From WHSW01 sp963821345 (GTDB taxonomy: Bacteria; Actinomycetota; Thermoleophilia; Solirubrobacterales; 70-9), in assembly GCA_963821345.1 (NCBI GenBank), contig CAWGDM010000001.1, positions 1,178,001-1,242,000 on the forward strand: a DNA stretch of 64,000 nucleotides, given 5' to 3'. Made by a program: the position numbers and the translations under genes. Positions 26,849 through 36,429 of the stretch are shown here, in pieces (positions within the stretch are counted from its first letter, which is position 1; each line of letters opens with the position of its first letter). The notes beneath the pieces are model-generated. The model was not told where the DNA came from. It saw only the letters and a program-made list of their open reading frames with translations, and ran no database searches.

Positions 26849-27611
26849 ATGGCAGAGCTCAAGGCACAGCGCTACAAGGACGACCGGCCGGCGGAGATGT
26901 TCCAGCCGGTGCACGAGTGGTCGCGGACCCACGACCCGACCTGGGTCTATGAGGCCGTCCGCCTGATCATGACCTGGATCGCCGTCTTCCTCTACCGCAC
27001 CCGGTCGATCGAGGCGGATCACGTCCCGCAGCGGCCCGGTGATCCTGGCGCCGAACCACTTCTCGAACATGGATCACTTCTTTGCCGGCGTCCACATCCG
27101 CCGCCGGATCAGGTTCATGGGCAAGTCGCAGCTGTTCGGGCGCAACCCGGTGCTCGACTACATCTACAAGTACGGCGGGGTGTTCCCGGTCCGCCGCGGG
27201 CACCACGACGAGGAGACCTTCATCACCGCGAACGCGATCCTTGACCGCGGCGGCTGCGTGCTCATGTACGCGGAGGGGGGACGGTCCCGCACCGGCACCC
27301 TCGGCGAGGCGAGGCCGGGGGTCGGGCGGCTCGCGCTCGAGTCCGGGGCCCCGGTGATCCCGGTGGCCATCCACGGCTCCAAGGGCGTGCGCTCCTGGAA
27401 ACGGCTCTCGTTTCCCAAGGTCACGGTCCAGTACGGCGAGCCGATCAGCTTTCCGGTCGTCGCCGAGCCGAGCCGAGAGCAGCAGCAGGAGGCGGCGCAG
27501 CGGATCTTCGAGCCGGTGAAGGAGATGTACGCGGCGCTAGAAGAGCGGGGGCGCGGGAGCGTGATCAAGGCGCTGCGCTCAGGCGCGCCGAACGCCGTCG
27601 CTCACTCGTAG
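26849..27611 (+). CDS. 1-acylglycerol-3-phosphate acyltransferase (PlsC family), frame broken once
   Basis: A lysophospholipid acyltransferase of about 253 residues. Residues 31-52 are hydrophobic (WVYEAVRLIMTWIAVFLYRT). The catalytic HX4D motif is NHFSNMDHFF (motif I). FPVRRGHHDEETFI and YAEGGRSRTGTLGEARPGV correspond to motifs II and III, and PVIPVAIHGSKGVRSW to motif IV. One frame change falls near 27030, between DHVPQ and GPVILAPNHF. Following glpK by 48 bases suggests one lipid-synthesis unit. The substrate could be lysophosphatidate or a related lipid. Confidence 0.87.
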
Positions 27612-28510
27612 CGCTTCTCGACCGTCTTCCAGTGCTCGGGGTCGTGGCCCGGCAGGACCACCGCCTGCGGATAGGTGCGGGCGAAGTGCTGCAGCTCGCG
27701 CATCGACCGCCGCCAGTTGTGACGGTCGAGCGGCCGCGGCGGCTCGGGCGCCCCGTCGAGCTGGGCGATCGTGTAGATCGCGTCGCCGGCGATCACCAGG
27801 TCGCGGTCCTTCAGCCGGCAGATCAGCGACTGGTGACCGGCGCTGTGCCCGGGGGTCGAGGCGAGCCGCACGCTGCCGTCCCCGAACAGGTCGAAGGTGC
27901 GCCCGAAGGTCGCGTACGAGCTGACCGAGTCGGAGGAGTAGCTGATCGTCCGGTAGTCGAACGCGTAGTCGTAGTGGGCGGGTCGATACCCGCGCATGGC
28001 AGGGCGCGAATCGGTGGTCGCCGCGTTCCACTCGTCGTCGGTGAGCACGAAGGTCGCGCCCGGGAACTGCGACATGCCCGAGGTGTGGTCGAAGTGCATG
28101 TGGGTCATCACGATCAGCTTCAGCGCCTTCGGGTCGGCGCCCCGCGCGCGCAGCTGCGCCGGCAGGTCCTGGCCGGGCTCGATCACGGGGCTGGCCCTGC
28201 GCCCGCCCATCAGGCGGCCGAGGTTCTCGGTCGGGCTGCTGGCGACCGATGCGTGCAGCCCGGTGTCGACCAGGAACTTGCCGACGCCGGGGTGTTCGAT
28301 CAGGTACGCCGGGATCGGGATCGTCCAGTACTTCGCGCGCGGCGTCCCCAGCCCGAGCATCCGCAGCATCGTCAACCGGCTGGCGCCCTCCAGCATCGCC
28401 GGCGGGCAGGTCATCGTCCCGGTCAGGATCGGCTCGACCACGACCGTGGCCCCCTCGCGGCCGCCGGGCAGCGGCCCGCTCAGCGGCTTGGTCTCCGCAT
28501 GCACCTTCAT
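27602..28510 (-). CDS. MBL-fold metallo-hydrolase, lactonase-like
   Basis: A 302-residue zinc hydrolase of the metallo-beta-lactamase fold, nearest in layout to N-acyl-homoserine lactonases. The metal site HMHFDH is at residues 137-142 (IVMTHMHFDHTSGM). LASTPGHSAGHQSLICRL gives the third-position His. DLVIAGDAIY supplies the bridging Asp, and VVLPGHDPEHW the last His. The ATG start at 28510 gives MKVHAETKPL and leaves 34 bases to the divergent SDR gene. Its 3' end overlaps the plsC gene by 10 bases. Substrate is uncertain; lactone or other ester hydrolysis is likely. Confidence 0.88.
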   Translation of the reverse strand: MKVHAETKPLSGPLPGGREGATVVVEPILTGTMTCPPAMLEGASRLTMLRMLGLGTPRAKYWTIPIPAYLIEHPGVGKFLVDTGLHASVASSPTENLGRLMGGRRASPVIEPGQDLPAQLRARGADPKALKLIVMTHMHFDHTSGMSQFPGATFVLTDDEWNAATTDSRPAMRGYRPAHYDYAFDYRTISYSSDSVSSYATFGRTFDLFGDGSVRLASTPGHSAGHQSLICRLKDRDLVIAGDAIYTIAQLDGAPEPPRPLDRHNWRRSMRELQHFARTYPQAVVLPGHDPEHWKTVEKRYE

Positions 28511-28544
28511 CGCGCGGACTGTAGCCAGATAGCCTGCCTGCGCC

Positions 28545-29405
28545 ATGGCCACCGAGGGCTCGCGAATCTTTGCGCCCGGACTGCTCGAGGGCAGGGTCTG
28601 CCTGGTCTCGGGGGCCGGCAGCGGCCTCGGCCGCGAGACGGCGCTCGAGCTCGCCCGGCTGGGGGGGACCGTGGTCGGGTGCGGGCGTCGGATCGAGCCG
28701 CTTGAGGAGACCGTCGCCGCGATCGAGCCGCTGGCGGGCAGCGCCGAGGTCGTGGCCATGGACATCCGCGACGAGGATGCGGTCGAGTCGCTGTTCGATG
28801 GCGTGCTCGAGCGCCATGGGCGTCTCGACACGCTGATCAACAACGCCGGCGGGCAGTTTTTGAGCCCTGCCGAGGCGATCTCGCCGAAGGGCTTTCGCAC
28901 CGTGATCGAGCTCAACGTGCTCGGCACCTGGCTGATGACCCACGCCGCGGCGACCAAGGCGTTCATCCCCCAGCGCGAGGGCAAGGTCCTGAGCGTCACC
29001 CTCTCGCCTCACAACGGGATGCCGGGCATGGTCCACTCCGGCGCCGCAAGGGCGGCGGTCGAGAACATGATGCGGACGCTCTCGGTCGAATGGGCGAGGT
29101 TCGGGATCCGTACCTGCGCGGTGGCCGCCGGCCAGTTCGACACCGAGACGCTGCGGACCAAGTACCCGCCCGAGGTGGTCCAGGCGGTGCCCGCGACCGT
29201 GCCCCTGCAGCGGCTCGGCACCGAGCTGGAGATGGCCTGGCTGCTCGCCTACCTCGCCTCGCCCGCCGGCGACTTCTTCTCCGGGACCACGATCACGATC
29301 GACGGCGCCCGCGACAACTGGTTCGGTGCCTGGCCCCCCGGCGTGTACGGCGACTCGAGCGAGCCGCCGGCGGAGGAGCGGCGTCCGAAGGGGTCATCAC
29401 CCTGA
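28545..29405 (+). CDS. SDR-family enoyl-CoA reductase-like protein (PECR/DECR type)
   Basis: A 286-residue short-chain dehydrogenase/reductase. VCLVSGAGSGLGRETALELA is the NADP-binding loop and TLINNAGGQFLSPAEAIS holds the NNAG motif. In place of the usual YxxxK it has VHSGAARAAVENMMRTLSVE, which is the pattern of peroxisomal trans-2-enoyl-CoA reductase and 2,4-dienoyl-CoA reductase-type SDRs. EWARFGIRTCAVAAGQFDTE follows. The C-terminus is extended. An acyl-CoA-reducing role would match the lipid theme; exact chemistry is inferred from the motif. Confidence 0.85.
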   Translation: MATEGSRIFAPGLLEGRVCLVSGAGSGLGRETALELARLGGTVVGCGRRIEPLEETVAAIEPLAGSAEVVAMDIRDEDAVESLFDGVLERHGRLDTLINNAGGQFLSPAEAISPKGFRTVIELNVLGTWLMTHAAATKAFIPQREGKVLSVTLSPHNGMPGMVHSGAARAAVENMMRTLSVEWARFGIRTCAVAAGQFDTETLRTKYPPEVVQAVPATVPLQRLGTELEMAWLLAYLASPAGDFFSGTTITIDGARDNWFGAWPPGVYGDSSEPPAEERRPKGSSP

Positions 29406-29412
29406 GCCTGGC

Positions 29413-30960
29413 GTGAGCGAGCCGGGCTCGAACAAGCGCCTGATCCTGGCGGCGATGGTGTTCGCCGTCGCGATGACGTTCATCGATCAGACGATCGTCT
29501 CGATCGCGGTCCCCGAGCTGCAGAAGGACCTCGGGCTCTCGGCGACCGGAGTCCAGTGGGTCGTCAACGGCTACCTGCTCTCGCTCTCGGCGTTGTTCGC
29601 GCTCGGCGGGCGGGTCGCCGACATCGCCGGCCATCGGCGCATGGTCCTGATCGGGGTCGTGGTCTTCGCCGCCTCCTCGGCGATGTGCGGGCTGACCCCG
29701 ACCGGGTCGATCTCCGAGGCCTGGATCATCGTCTTCCGGGTGATCCAGGGCGCCGGCGCGGCGATCATGTTCCCGGCCGCGCTGGCGATCGTCGTCGCCG
29801 CCTATCCGGTCGACGAGCGCGGCAAGGCGCTGGCGATCTTCTTCGCGATCACCGGCGGCCTGACCGCGCTCGGCCCGCTGGCCGGGGGCTATCTGACCGA
29901 GATCGACTGGCGGGCGATCTTCTGGGTCAACATCCCGGTCGCGATCATTGCGATCGTGCTGACGCTGCGGGCGAAGCCGGACGACACCCGGCGCCCGGCG
30001 CCGCTCGACACCCGAGGCGCGGTGCTCGTGGCGTTGGGGATGGGGCTGGCGGTGCTCGGGCTGCAGCAGTCGAGCACCTGGGGCTGGGGCGACCCGGCGA
30101 CCTGGGGGACGATCGCCGCCGGGCTGATCCTCCTCGCGGTCTTCGTCAAGGTCGAGCTCGGCACGCCGCAGCCGCTGATCCAGATGCGGATCTTCGCCAG
30201 CCGCGCGTTCGCGGTCGACAACGCCGTCCTCTTCCTGCTCTCGGTTGCGTTCGTGCCGATGTTCCTGTTCGCGAGCGAGTACGCGCAGATCTCGCTCGAC
30301 TACGACGCCTCCAACGCCGGCCTCTACCTGCTCGTCTTCTTCGGCGGCTTCGCCACCGCCTCGCAGTTCGGCGGCCGGATCCTGGACCAGCGCGGCGCCC
30401 GCCCGACGGTCGTCGCCGGCTGCCTGGTCGCCGCCGTCGGGTACTTCCTCTGGGCGCGCCAGCTCACTGACCTGAACTTCGACCAGCAGTGGTACTGGGT
30501 CGCGCTGGCGGGAGCCGGGACAGGGCTGGTGCTCGGCCCGGCCAGCACCGACGCGGTCAACCGGGCCCCGCAGACGAGCTACGGCGAGGTCACCGGGATC
30601 ACCCAGACGGTCCGCAACTTCGGCGCCAGCGTCGGCCTGGCGCTGCTGGGCACGATCCTGATCCTCGAGAACAAGTCCCACCTGGAGGACTCGCTCGGGG
30701 CGCTCGGGATTCCGAAGAGCACCGCCGACCAGATCGCCGACTCGCTCAGCAATGGCGGCAGCTCGGGAGCGCCGCGGGCGACCGGCGAGAGCGCGCACAA
30801 GGTCTTCGAACAGGTGCAGATCTCGTTCGCGTCCGCCAGCCGCACCGTCTTCTACGGGATGGCGCTGGCGATGCTGATCGCCTTCCTGATCTCCCTGGTC
30901 GCGTTGCCCGCCGGACGGGTGACCGAGGTGATCGAGGCGCCGGACGAAGCCGCGGCCTGA
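29413..30960 (+). CDS. MFS exporter, DHA2 (EmrB/QacA) family, 14 TM
   Basis: A 515-residue transporter with the same motifs as the one at 12999: VAMTFIDQTIVSIAVPELQK in helix 1, GGRVADIAGHRRMVLIG (motif A), GPLAGGYLTEIDWRAIFWVN after motif C. It starts with GTG at 29413, eight bases after the SDR stop. A gap of 12 bases separates it from the P450 gene, so SDR-MFS-P450 look like one transcript. A link to export of a P450 product is possible. There is a glycine/serine-rich loop (LSNGGSSGAPRATGESAH) before the last helix. Confidence 0.9.
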   Translation: MSEPGSNKRLILAAMVFAVAMTFIDQTIVSIAVPELQKDLGLSATGVQWVVNGYLLSLSALFALGGRVADIAGHRRMVLIGVVVFAASSAMCGLTPTGSISEAWIIVFRVIQGAGAAIMFPAALAIVVAAYPVDERGKALAIFFAITGGLTALGPLAGGYLTEIDWRAIFWVNIPVAIIAIVLTLRAKPDDTRRPAPLDTRGAVLVALGMGLAVLGLQQSSTWGWGDPATWGTIAAGLILLAVFVKVELGTPQPLIQMRIFASRAFAVDNAVLFLLSVAFVPMFLFASEYAQISLDYDASNAGLYLLVFFGGFATASQFGGRILDQRGARPTVVAGCLVAAVGYFLWARQLTDLNFDQQWYWVALAGAGTGLVLGPASTDAVNRAPQTSYGEVTGITQTVRNFGASVGLALLGTILILENKSHLEDSLGALGIPKSTADQIADSLSNGGSSGAPRATGESAHKVFEQVQISFASASRTVFYGMALAMLIAFLISLVALPAGRVTEVIEAPDEAAA

Positions 30961-30972
30961 TTAGCTTCAGCG

Positions 30973-32205
30973 ATGGCTGAGGAGCCCCTCGAGGAGACCC
31001 TGGTCACGAGCAGGGACAAGTGGGAGCAGGGACCGCCCCACGAGCTGTTCGCCGAGCTGCGCTCCAAGTGCCCCGTTCACTGGTCGGCTGAGATCCCCGA
31101 CTACCCCGAGGAGGACGGCTACTGGTCGGTGACCCTGGCCGACGACGTGCACGCGGTTAGCCGCGACTGGCAGACCTACTCGTCCGAGCGCGGCGGGATC
31201 ACGGCGCTGACCAACGCGGTGATGCCGCTCGAGCTGATCCAGGCGATGTTCATCGGCATGGACCCGCCCAAGCACGACCGGCTCAAGCAACTGTTCCAGC
31301 GCGGGTTCACGCCGAAGCGGATCGCCGAGCACGAGGGCGCGATCCGCGAGATCGCGGTCGGCGTCCTCGACCGACTCGACGGCCGTGAGACCTGCGACCT
31401 GGTCGACGAGGTCGCCCAGCCGGTGGTCGCGCGGGTGATCGGCAGCTTCATGGGGATCACGCCCGAGGACGACATCGTCTGGGCGCGGCTGATGAACAAC
31501 GTGCTCGGCGCCGGCGACCGCGAGACCCCGGACCAGACCGAGCTGATCATGCAGGAGGACGTGCCCGAGATCTTCGAGCGCTGCCGGAGGCTGATCGCCG
31601 AGCGCCGCGAGACGCCCACCGATGACCTGACCAGCGTCCTCGTCCACGCCGAGGTCGACGGGGAGACACTCGAGGAGCACGAGATCGTGATGGGCTTCTT
31701 CCTGCTGATGGCCGCCGGCAACGACTCGACCAAGGCCACCTACTGCAGCGGCATGCGGGCGCTGCTCGAAAACCCCGGCGAGCGGGCCAAGGTGGTTGCC
31801 GACCCAGCCCTGGTCCCGAGCATGGTCGAGGAGTCACTGCGGATGTTCCCGGCGTTCGCCCACTTCCGCCGCACCGCCAACCACGACGTCGAGCTCAACG
31901 GCCAGACGATCCGCGAGGGCGAGAAGGTGGTGATGTGGTACGTGTCGTCGAACCGCGACGAGTCGCGTTACCCCGACCCCGATCGCTTCGACGTCGAGCG
32001 CAACCCCGAGCACCAGGCTTTCGGCGCCGGCGGGCGCCACTTCTGCCTCGGCGCCGCGCTCGCTCGATTGGAGCTGCGGATCCTGTTCGAGGAGACGCTG
32101 AAGCGCTATCCGGAGATGGAGTTGGACGGCACGCCCGAGTACGCGGTCAACCCGTTCATCAACCAGCTGCGCACGCTCCCGGTCCGCCTCGGACCGCGTC
32201 ATTGA
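30973..32205 (+). CDS. Cytochrome P450
   Basis: A 410-residue soluble P450 monooxygenase. The heme loop FGAGGRHFCLGAALAR carries the axial ligand Cys358. The I-helix has AAGNDSTKATY (A-G-x-D-S/T), and ExxR is present as EESLRMF. These and the length match the bacterial class I families that take electrons from a ferredoxin. No redox partner is adjacent. It follows the DHA2 exporter gene by 12 bases. Lipid or sterol hydroxylation is a common role of related actinobacterial P450s, but the substrate cannot be read here. Confidence 0.93.
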   Translation: MAEEPLEETLVTSRDKWEQGPPHELFAELRSKCPVHWSAEIPDYPEEDGYWSVTLADDVHAVSRDWQTYSSERGGITALTNAVMPLELIQAMFIGMDPPKHDRLKQLFQRGFTPKRIAEHEGAIREIAVGVLDRLDGRETCDLVDEVAQPVVARVIGSFMGITPEDDIVWARLMNNVLGAGDRETPDQTELIMQEDVPEIFERCRRLIAERRETPTDDLTSVLVHAEVDGETLEEHEIVMGFFLLMAAGNDSTKATYCSGMRALLENPGERAKVVADPALVPSMVEESLRMFPAFAHFRRTANHDVELNGQTIREGEKVVMWYVSSNRDESRYPDPDRFDVERNPEHQAFGAGGRHFCLGAALARLELRILFEETLKRYPEMELDGTPEYAVNPFINQLRTLPVRLGPRH

Positions 32206-32283
32206 CGAACCGCTTCCGTCAGGCAATTTCCGTCGCGGCCGTCGGCCCGAACCCCCTCAGCGGGTCGAGAAGCTCGCGGGCCC

Positions 32284-33723
32284 CTATCGGACCCGCACCA
32301 GCCGGACCACGGTCTCGGGGCCGAAGCTGCCGGGCTCGGTCGCGGTCAGGTTGAGCTTGCGCCCGCCGACCCGGCCCAGCCCGACGGTCGCCGACTTGCC
32401 GGCGCCGATCGAGTAGTGGCGCGGCTTCGCATGAGCGCTGAGTATGCCCGCGCACTTGATCATGTTCGCCTTCGGGCACTTGAGCTTGACACTGACGTTG
32501 TGGTCCTCGGTCCTGGTGGCGCTGCGGATCGCCAGGAAGGCGGGCTCGGCGGCGGCGCCCTGGAGGAAGGTCTCACACGCCCCGTCGGCCCAGTCGATCG
32601 GCAGCGGGTCCTTGAGGTCGATCTCGATGAAGTCGTTGGTGCCGGCGCCGCAGCTGGTCAGCTTGTCGGCGAAGCCGTCGCTGCGGGCGTTGATCGTGTC
32701 GTTTCCCTTAAAGCCGTTTAGCTTGTCGGCCCCGTTGCCGCCGATCAGGGTGTCGGGGCTGTCGAGGCCGTTTAGGACGTCGTCGCCGTCGCGGCCCTCA
32801 TAGCGGCGCTTGGAGAGGTTCTCCAGCAGGCTGAAGGCGGTGTCGTTGCCCGCGCCCAAGATCACGTTGTTGGTGCCTGAGACTCGGTCCTGCTCGTCGG
32901 GGTTGGCGCCGACCGAGCCGCTTTGGACCGAGCCCGAGTTGAAGAAGATGTCGCTGGTCCGCTGGGAGTAGTCGATCGTGTCGATCCCGGTCCCGCCGTC
33001 ATAGGAGTCGAAGTCCCCGGGGATCGTCGACTCGTCGCCGGCCCTGAAAGTAGTCGTCGCCCTCGCCGCCGATCACCTGGTCTGAGCCCTTGCCCGCGTC
33101 GATCGTGTCGTCGCCGTCGTCGCCGTCGATCGAGTCGCCGGCGCTCAGCGCGGTTTGCCCCAGCACCGCTCCAGTGATGGTGGTGAAGGTGGGAAAGGCG
33201 CGGATGTTGTCGTTGCCGGGGCCGGCGTCGATCGTGTTGCCGCCCGAGGAGCCGACGATCCTGTCGTTGCCGCTGCCGGTGTCGACCGTCCAGGGTCCCG
33301 TCGCCGCCGGGGTGCCACCGATCGCGGAGACGGAGTTCTCGAGATCGTCGTCGCCAGAGCCGAGGTTGAAGGTCCCGCGCTGGCTTCCGATTCTGGGGAA
33401 GACGAGATCGTCGCCGCCATTCGCGACAATTTCCACGGTTACGCCCGACGCGGTCTTGTCACAGACGATTGCAATCGAGGTCAGGCTCCGACTGCAGCCC
33501 GCGCCAGCGTCGGCACCCTCGAGGCAGACGGTGCAATGCGCGGGTTGGTGACGAAGACCTCCCATTGGCCGGGTCGCCGGTGTTGATGTCCACTCTGACG
33601 TCGAGATTCGTGGACGTCGACGAAGAGCCCCGAGCTGGTCATCGAGACTCGGGCGGAGGAGTCGTCCACCGCCTGGGCGCTTGGCGTGAGCGCTCCCATC
33701 AAAGCCACGGCGCTCAGAACCAC
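32284..33723 (-). CDS. Secreted calcium-binding RTX-like repeat protein, frame broken about four times
   Basis: About 480 residues of an exported protein. A signal peptide reads VVLSAVALMGALTPSAQAV. A Cys-bearing domain (HCTVCLEGADAGAGCSRSLT) comes next. Repeated Gly-Asp-rich units follow, such as GGNTIDAGPGNDNIRA, GDDGDDTIDAGKGSDQVIGG and GNDTINAR. These are hemolysin-type calcium-binding repeats. The tail is a beta-rich unit ending RLVRVR. Breaks lie near 33610, 33575, 33550 and 33043. The true start is uncertain; I used the GTG at 33723. Such proteins are found on cell surfaces or in the medium. Confidence 0.8.
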
Positions 33724-33974
33724 CAGGCCGGCCCGAACCGACCGCGTGAGGATCCTGAGCCGTGGGACGTGACCTCGAATGCCTTCCTCCCTGGGGCGAC
33801 CCTAGTCGGTCCAGCGTCCGGAGGCAACTCGCTGCTTGAACGGCCGCGGTCGGCTCGGTCAGCGGGTTGCCTTGTCACTGACACATGCGGGACCGCCCTC
33901 GATGCCGCCTCGCCCGCTGGGGCACGCTTCCTTGGTGGGCGGGGGCGTGAACCGCTTACTAGAGCCAGATCGAG
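33724..33974. other. Intergenic region without a recognised gene
   Basis: The 251 bases between the acyl-CoA dehydrogenase stop and the presumed RTX-like start hold no convincing gene. An 11-bp dyad TGTCACTGACA lies at 33873-33883. GGAGG near 33793 on the minus strand could be a ribosome site for an upstream start of the RTX-like gene if another base error is present. Confidence 0.5.
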
Positions 33975-35141
33975 CTAACGGGTGAGCGTTCGCCCGATGA
34001 CGAGCCGCTGGATCTCGTTCGTGCCCTCGTAGATCTGGGTGATCTTGGCGTCGCGCATCATCCGCTCGACCGGGTACTCGTTGACGTAGCCGTAGCCGCC
34101 GAGGACCTGGACCGCCTCGGTGGTGACCGCCATCGCGGTGTCGGACGCGACCAGCTTCGCCATCGCCGAGTACTTGCCCATGTCGGCGTCGCCGGCGTCG
34201 ATCTTCGAGCAGGCGCGGTAGAGGAGCTCGCGGGCGGCCGCGGTGCGCGACTCCATGTCGGCGAGCTTGAACTGGATCCCCTGGAAGGCCCCGATCGGCT
34301 TGCCGAACTGCTTGCGCTCCTTCGCATAGTCGACCGCGTAGTCGGTCGCCCCCTGGGCGAGCCCGACCGCCTGCGCCGCGACCCCGAGCCGCGAGCGGTC
34401 GAGGGTTCCCATCGCCACCTTGAAGCCCTGGTCGACCTCGCCGATCAGGTTGGAGGCCGGGACCCGGACGTTGTCGAAGATCGGCTGTCCGGTGGGCGAT
34501 CCCCGGATCCCCATCTTCTTCTCCAGCTTGCCGACCGAGAAGCCGGGCCGGTCCGCCTCGACCACGAACGCCGAGATCCCGCGCGAATGGCCCTCGTCGG
34601 GGTTGGTGACCGCGAAGCAGATGTAGAAGTCGGCGACCCCGAGGTTGGAGATCCAGTTCTTGGTCCCCTCGATCACCCACTCGTCGCCGTCGCGGACCGC
34701 CGTGGTCCGCATCCCGCCCGGATCCGAGCCGGCGTCGGGCTCCGAGAGCGCAAAGGCCGGGCTCCACTCGCCCGACGCGCAGTTGGGCAGGAAGCGCTCC
34801 TTGAGCTCCTCGGAGCCGAACAGCTTGATCGGCAGCGTGCCGAGCTCCTGAACCATCAGGATCAGCGCCGACGAGGCGCACGCCTTGGCGATCTCCTCGA
34901 CCGCGATGTTGAGCATCAGCGTCCCGGTCCCGGTGCCGCCGTGCTCGGGCTCGAACGGCAGCCCGAGCAGGTCGTGCGAGGCGAACAGCTCGCGAATGTC
35001 GCGCGGGTACTCGGCCTTCTCGTCGATCTCGGCCGCCCGCGGCGCGACCTTCTCGACCACCATCTTGCGGATCGTGTCGCGGAAATCGACGAACTCCTGC
35101 GGCAGGGTGTAGGCGAGCGCGGGGGCGGTTTCGATGCTCAT
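33975..35141 (-). CDS. Acyl-CoA dehydrogenase (short/medium-chain type)
   Basis: A 388-residue FAD enzyme that introduces the alpha-beta double bond in acyl-CoA. LSEPDAGSDPGGMRTTAV and WVIEGTKNWISNLGVADFYI are the two family signatures. The catalytic Glu is in the C-terminal motif QIYEGTNEIQRLVIG, at Glu372, the position of the medium- and short-chain enzymes. QVLGGYGYVNEYPVERMMRD is the FAD-contact helix. The ATG at 35141 gives MSIETAPALAYTLP. The MFS gene lies upstream by 32 bases on the same strand, so co-transcription is likely. Confidence 0.93.
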   Translation of the reverse strand: MSIETAPALAYTLPQEFVDFRDTIRKMVVEKVAPRAAEIDEKAEYPRDIRELFASHDLLGLPFEPEHGGTGTGTLMLNIAVEEIAKACASSALILMVQELGTLPIKLFGSEELKERFLPNCASGEWSPAFALSEPDAGSDPGGMRTTAVRDGDEWVIEGTKNWISNLGVADFYICFAVTNPDEGHSRGISAFVVEADRPGFSVGKLEKKMGIRGSPTGQPIFDNVRVPASNLIGEVDQGFKVAMGTLDRSRLGVAAQAVGLAQGATDYAVDYAKERKQFGKPIGAFQGIQFKLADMESRTAAARELLYRACSKIDAGDADMGKYSAMAKLVASDTAMAVTTEAVQVLGGYGYVNEYPVERMMRDAKITQIYEGTNEIQRLVIGRTLTR

Positions 35142-35173
35142 CGGCCTGCAGGCTAGAGCAGTCGCGCGCCGCG

Positions 35174-36427
35174 CTAGGCGGAGGCCGGAGACGGCCTGCG
35201 GGCGGGACCGAACGGGCTCGTCGAGACAAGACCGCGGTTGCGTCGCAGCAGCGCGACGAGCCCGATCGCGCCCGCGAGCGCCGACAGTCCGCCTGCGTAG
35301 GCGAGCGTGCCGCGGGCGCCGATCGCGGCGACCAGCAGTCCGCCGCCACCGAAGGCGATCAGCTCGGCGGAGTTGCGCAGCCCGTTGAAGGCGGCGAAGG
35401 CGCGGCCGTGAAGGTGCGCGGGGACGCGCACGTGGATGAGGCTGCGGAACATCACGTTCTTGACCCCGTGGGCCGCGCCGCCGACGAACGCGCAGGCGAC
35501 GAAGAACCCGTAGCCGAGCACGACGGCCGGCAGGGCAAGGCCGAGGCCCTGGACCGCGACCGCGAGCAGGCCGATCCCGGCGACGGCGGCTAGCGCCACC
35601 CGGCGGGAGATGACCATCGCCCCGACCGCCATCCCCGTCGTCCAGACCGTGAACATGAGCCCGTAGGCGATGTCGCCGCGCCCGAGCACGTCCTCGACGA
35701 AGAACAGCTCGGCGACCCAGACCGCCGACATGAAGGCGAGCGAGCCGACCGCGACCGCCATCACCAGGCGCAGGACGCGGTCGCCGAACAGCACCGCGAG
35801 CCCGTCCCGAGCCCGGACCGGGGCGTCCGCGGTCGCTTCGGCCGGCGGCCGGCGCACCCGCAGGCGGGCCGCGGCGGCGACGACGAGGACGAAGGTGAGC
35901 GCGTCGATCGCCATCGCCAGCCCGAGCCCGCCGGCCGCGAAGGCGATACCGCCGATCAGCGGGCCGAGCCCGAAGCCGACGTAGCGTGCGGTCTCGACGT
36001 GCCCGTTCGCCTCCTGGGTGCGGTCGCCGCCGGCGAGCGCCGGGACGAGCGCGAACTCGGCCGGCTGCGAGATCGCGAATACCGCGCCGAGCAGCACGGT
36101 CAGCGCCAGCAGCGCCGGCAGCGTCGACCCGGCGACAAAGCCCGCCGCGAGCGCGATCACGGCCCCGGCCGCCGAGACGGCGACCAATAGCCGCGTCGCC
36201 TCGACGCGGTCGACGAGCAGCCCCGCGTGGGCGGCGAGGGCGACCGAGGGGCCGAACAGGCAGATCCACAGCGCCGCGACCTCGAGCCCGTCCCCGGCGA
36301 TCTCCTTCACCTGGAGGCCGAGCGCGACGATCGCGACCCAGTCCCCGAAGGCGGAGAGCCCGACGGACCCGGCGACGAGGCGGAAGTCGCGGTCGCGAAG
36401 CAGCGATTCTCCCCCCTTGCGGAGCAT
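35174..36427 (-). CDS. MFS transporter (enterobactin exporter/EntS-like)
   Basis: A 417-residue permease with 12 predicted helices. The N-terminus is short and basic (LRKGGESLLRDRDFRLVAGS), typical of the MFS_3 group. AISQPAEFALVPALAGGDRT and the helix 4 to 5 region NGHVETARYVGFGLGPLIGG match that group. The gene begins two bases after the TetR gene ends, so the two form one operon. TetR control of a neighbouring exporter is the common arrangement. The transported compound is unknown. Confidence 0.88.
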   Translation of the reverse strand: MLRKGGESLLRDRDFRLVAGSVGLSAFGDWVAIVALGLQVKEIAGDGLEVAALWICLFGPSVALAAHAGLLVDRVEATRLLVAVSAAGAVIALAAGFVAGSTLPALLALTVLLGAVFAISQPAEFALVPALAGGDRTQEANGHVETARYVGFGLGPLIGGIAFAAGGLGLAMAIDALTFVLVVAAAARLRVRRPPAEATADAPVRARDGLAVLFGDRVLRLVMAVAVGSLAFMSAVWVAELFFVEDVLGRGDIAYGLMFTVWTTGMAVGAMVISRRVALAAVAGIGLLAVAVQGLGLALPAVVLGYGFFVACAFVGGAAHGVKNVMFRSLIHVRVPAHLHGRAFAAFNGLRNSAELIAFGGGGLLVAAIGARGTLAYAGGLSALAGAIGLVALLRRNRGLVSTSPFGPARRPSPASA

Positions 36428-36429
36428 GC

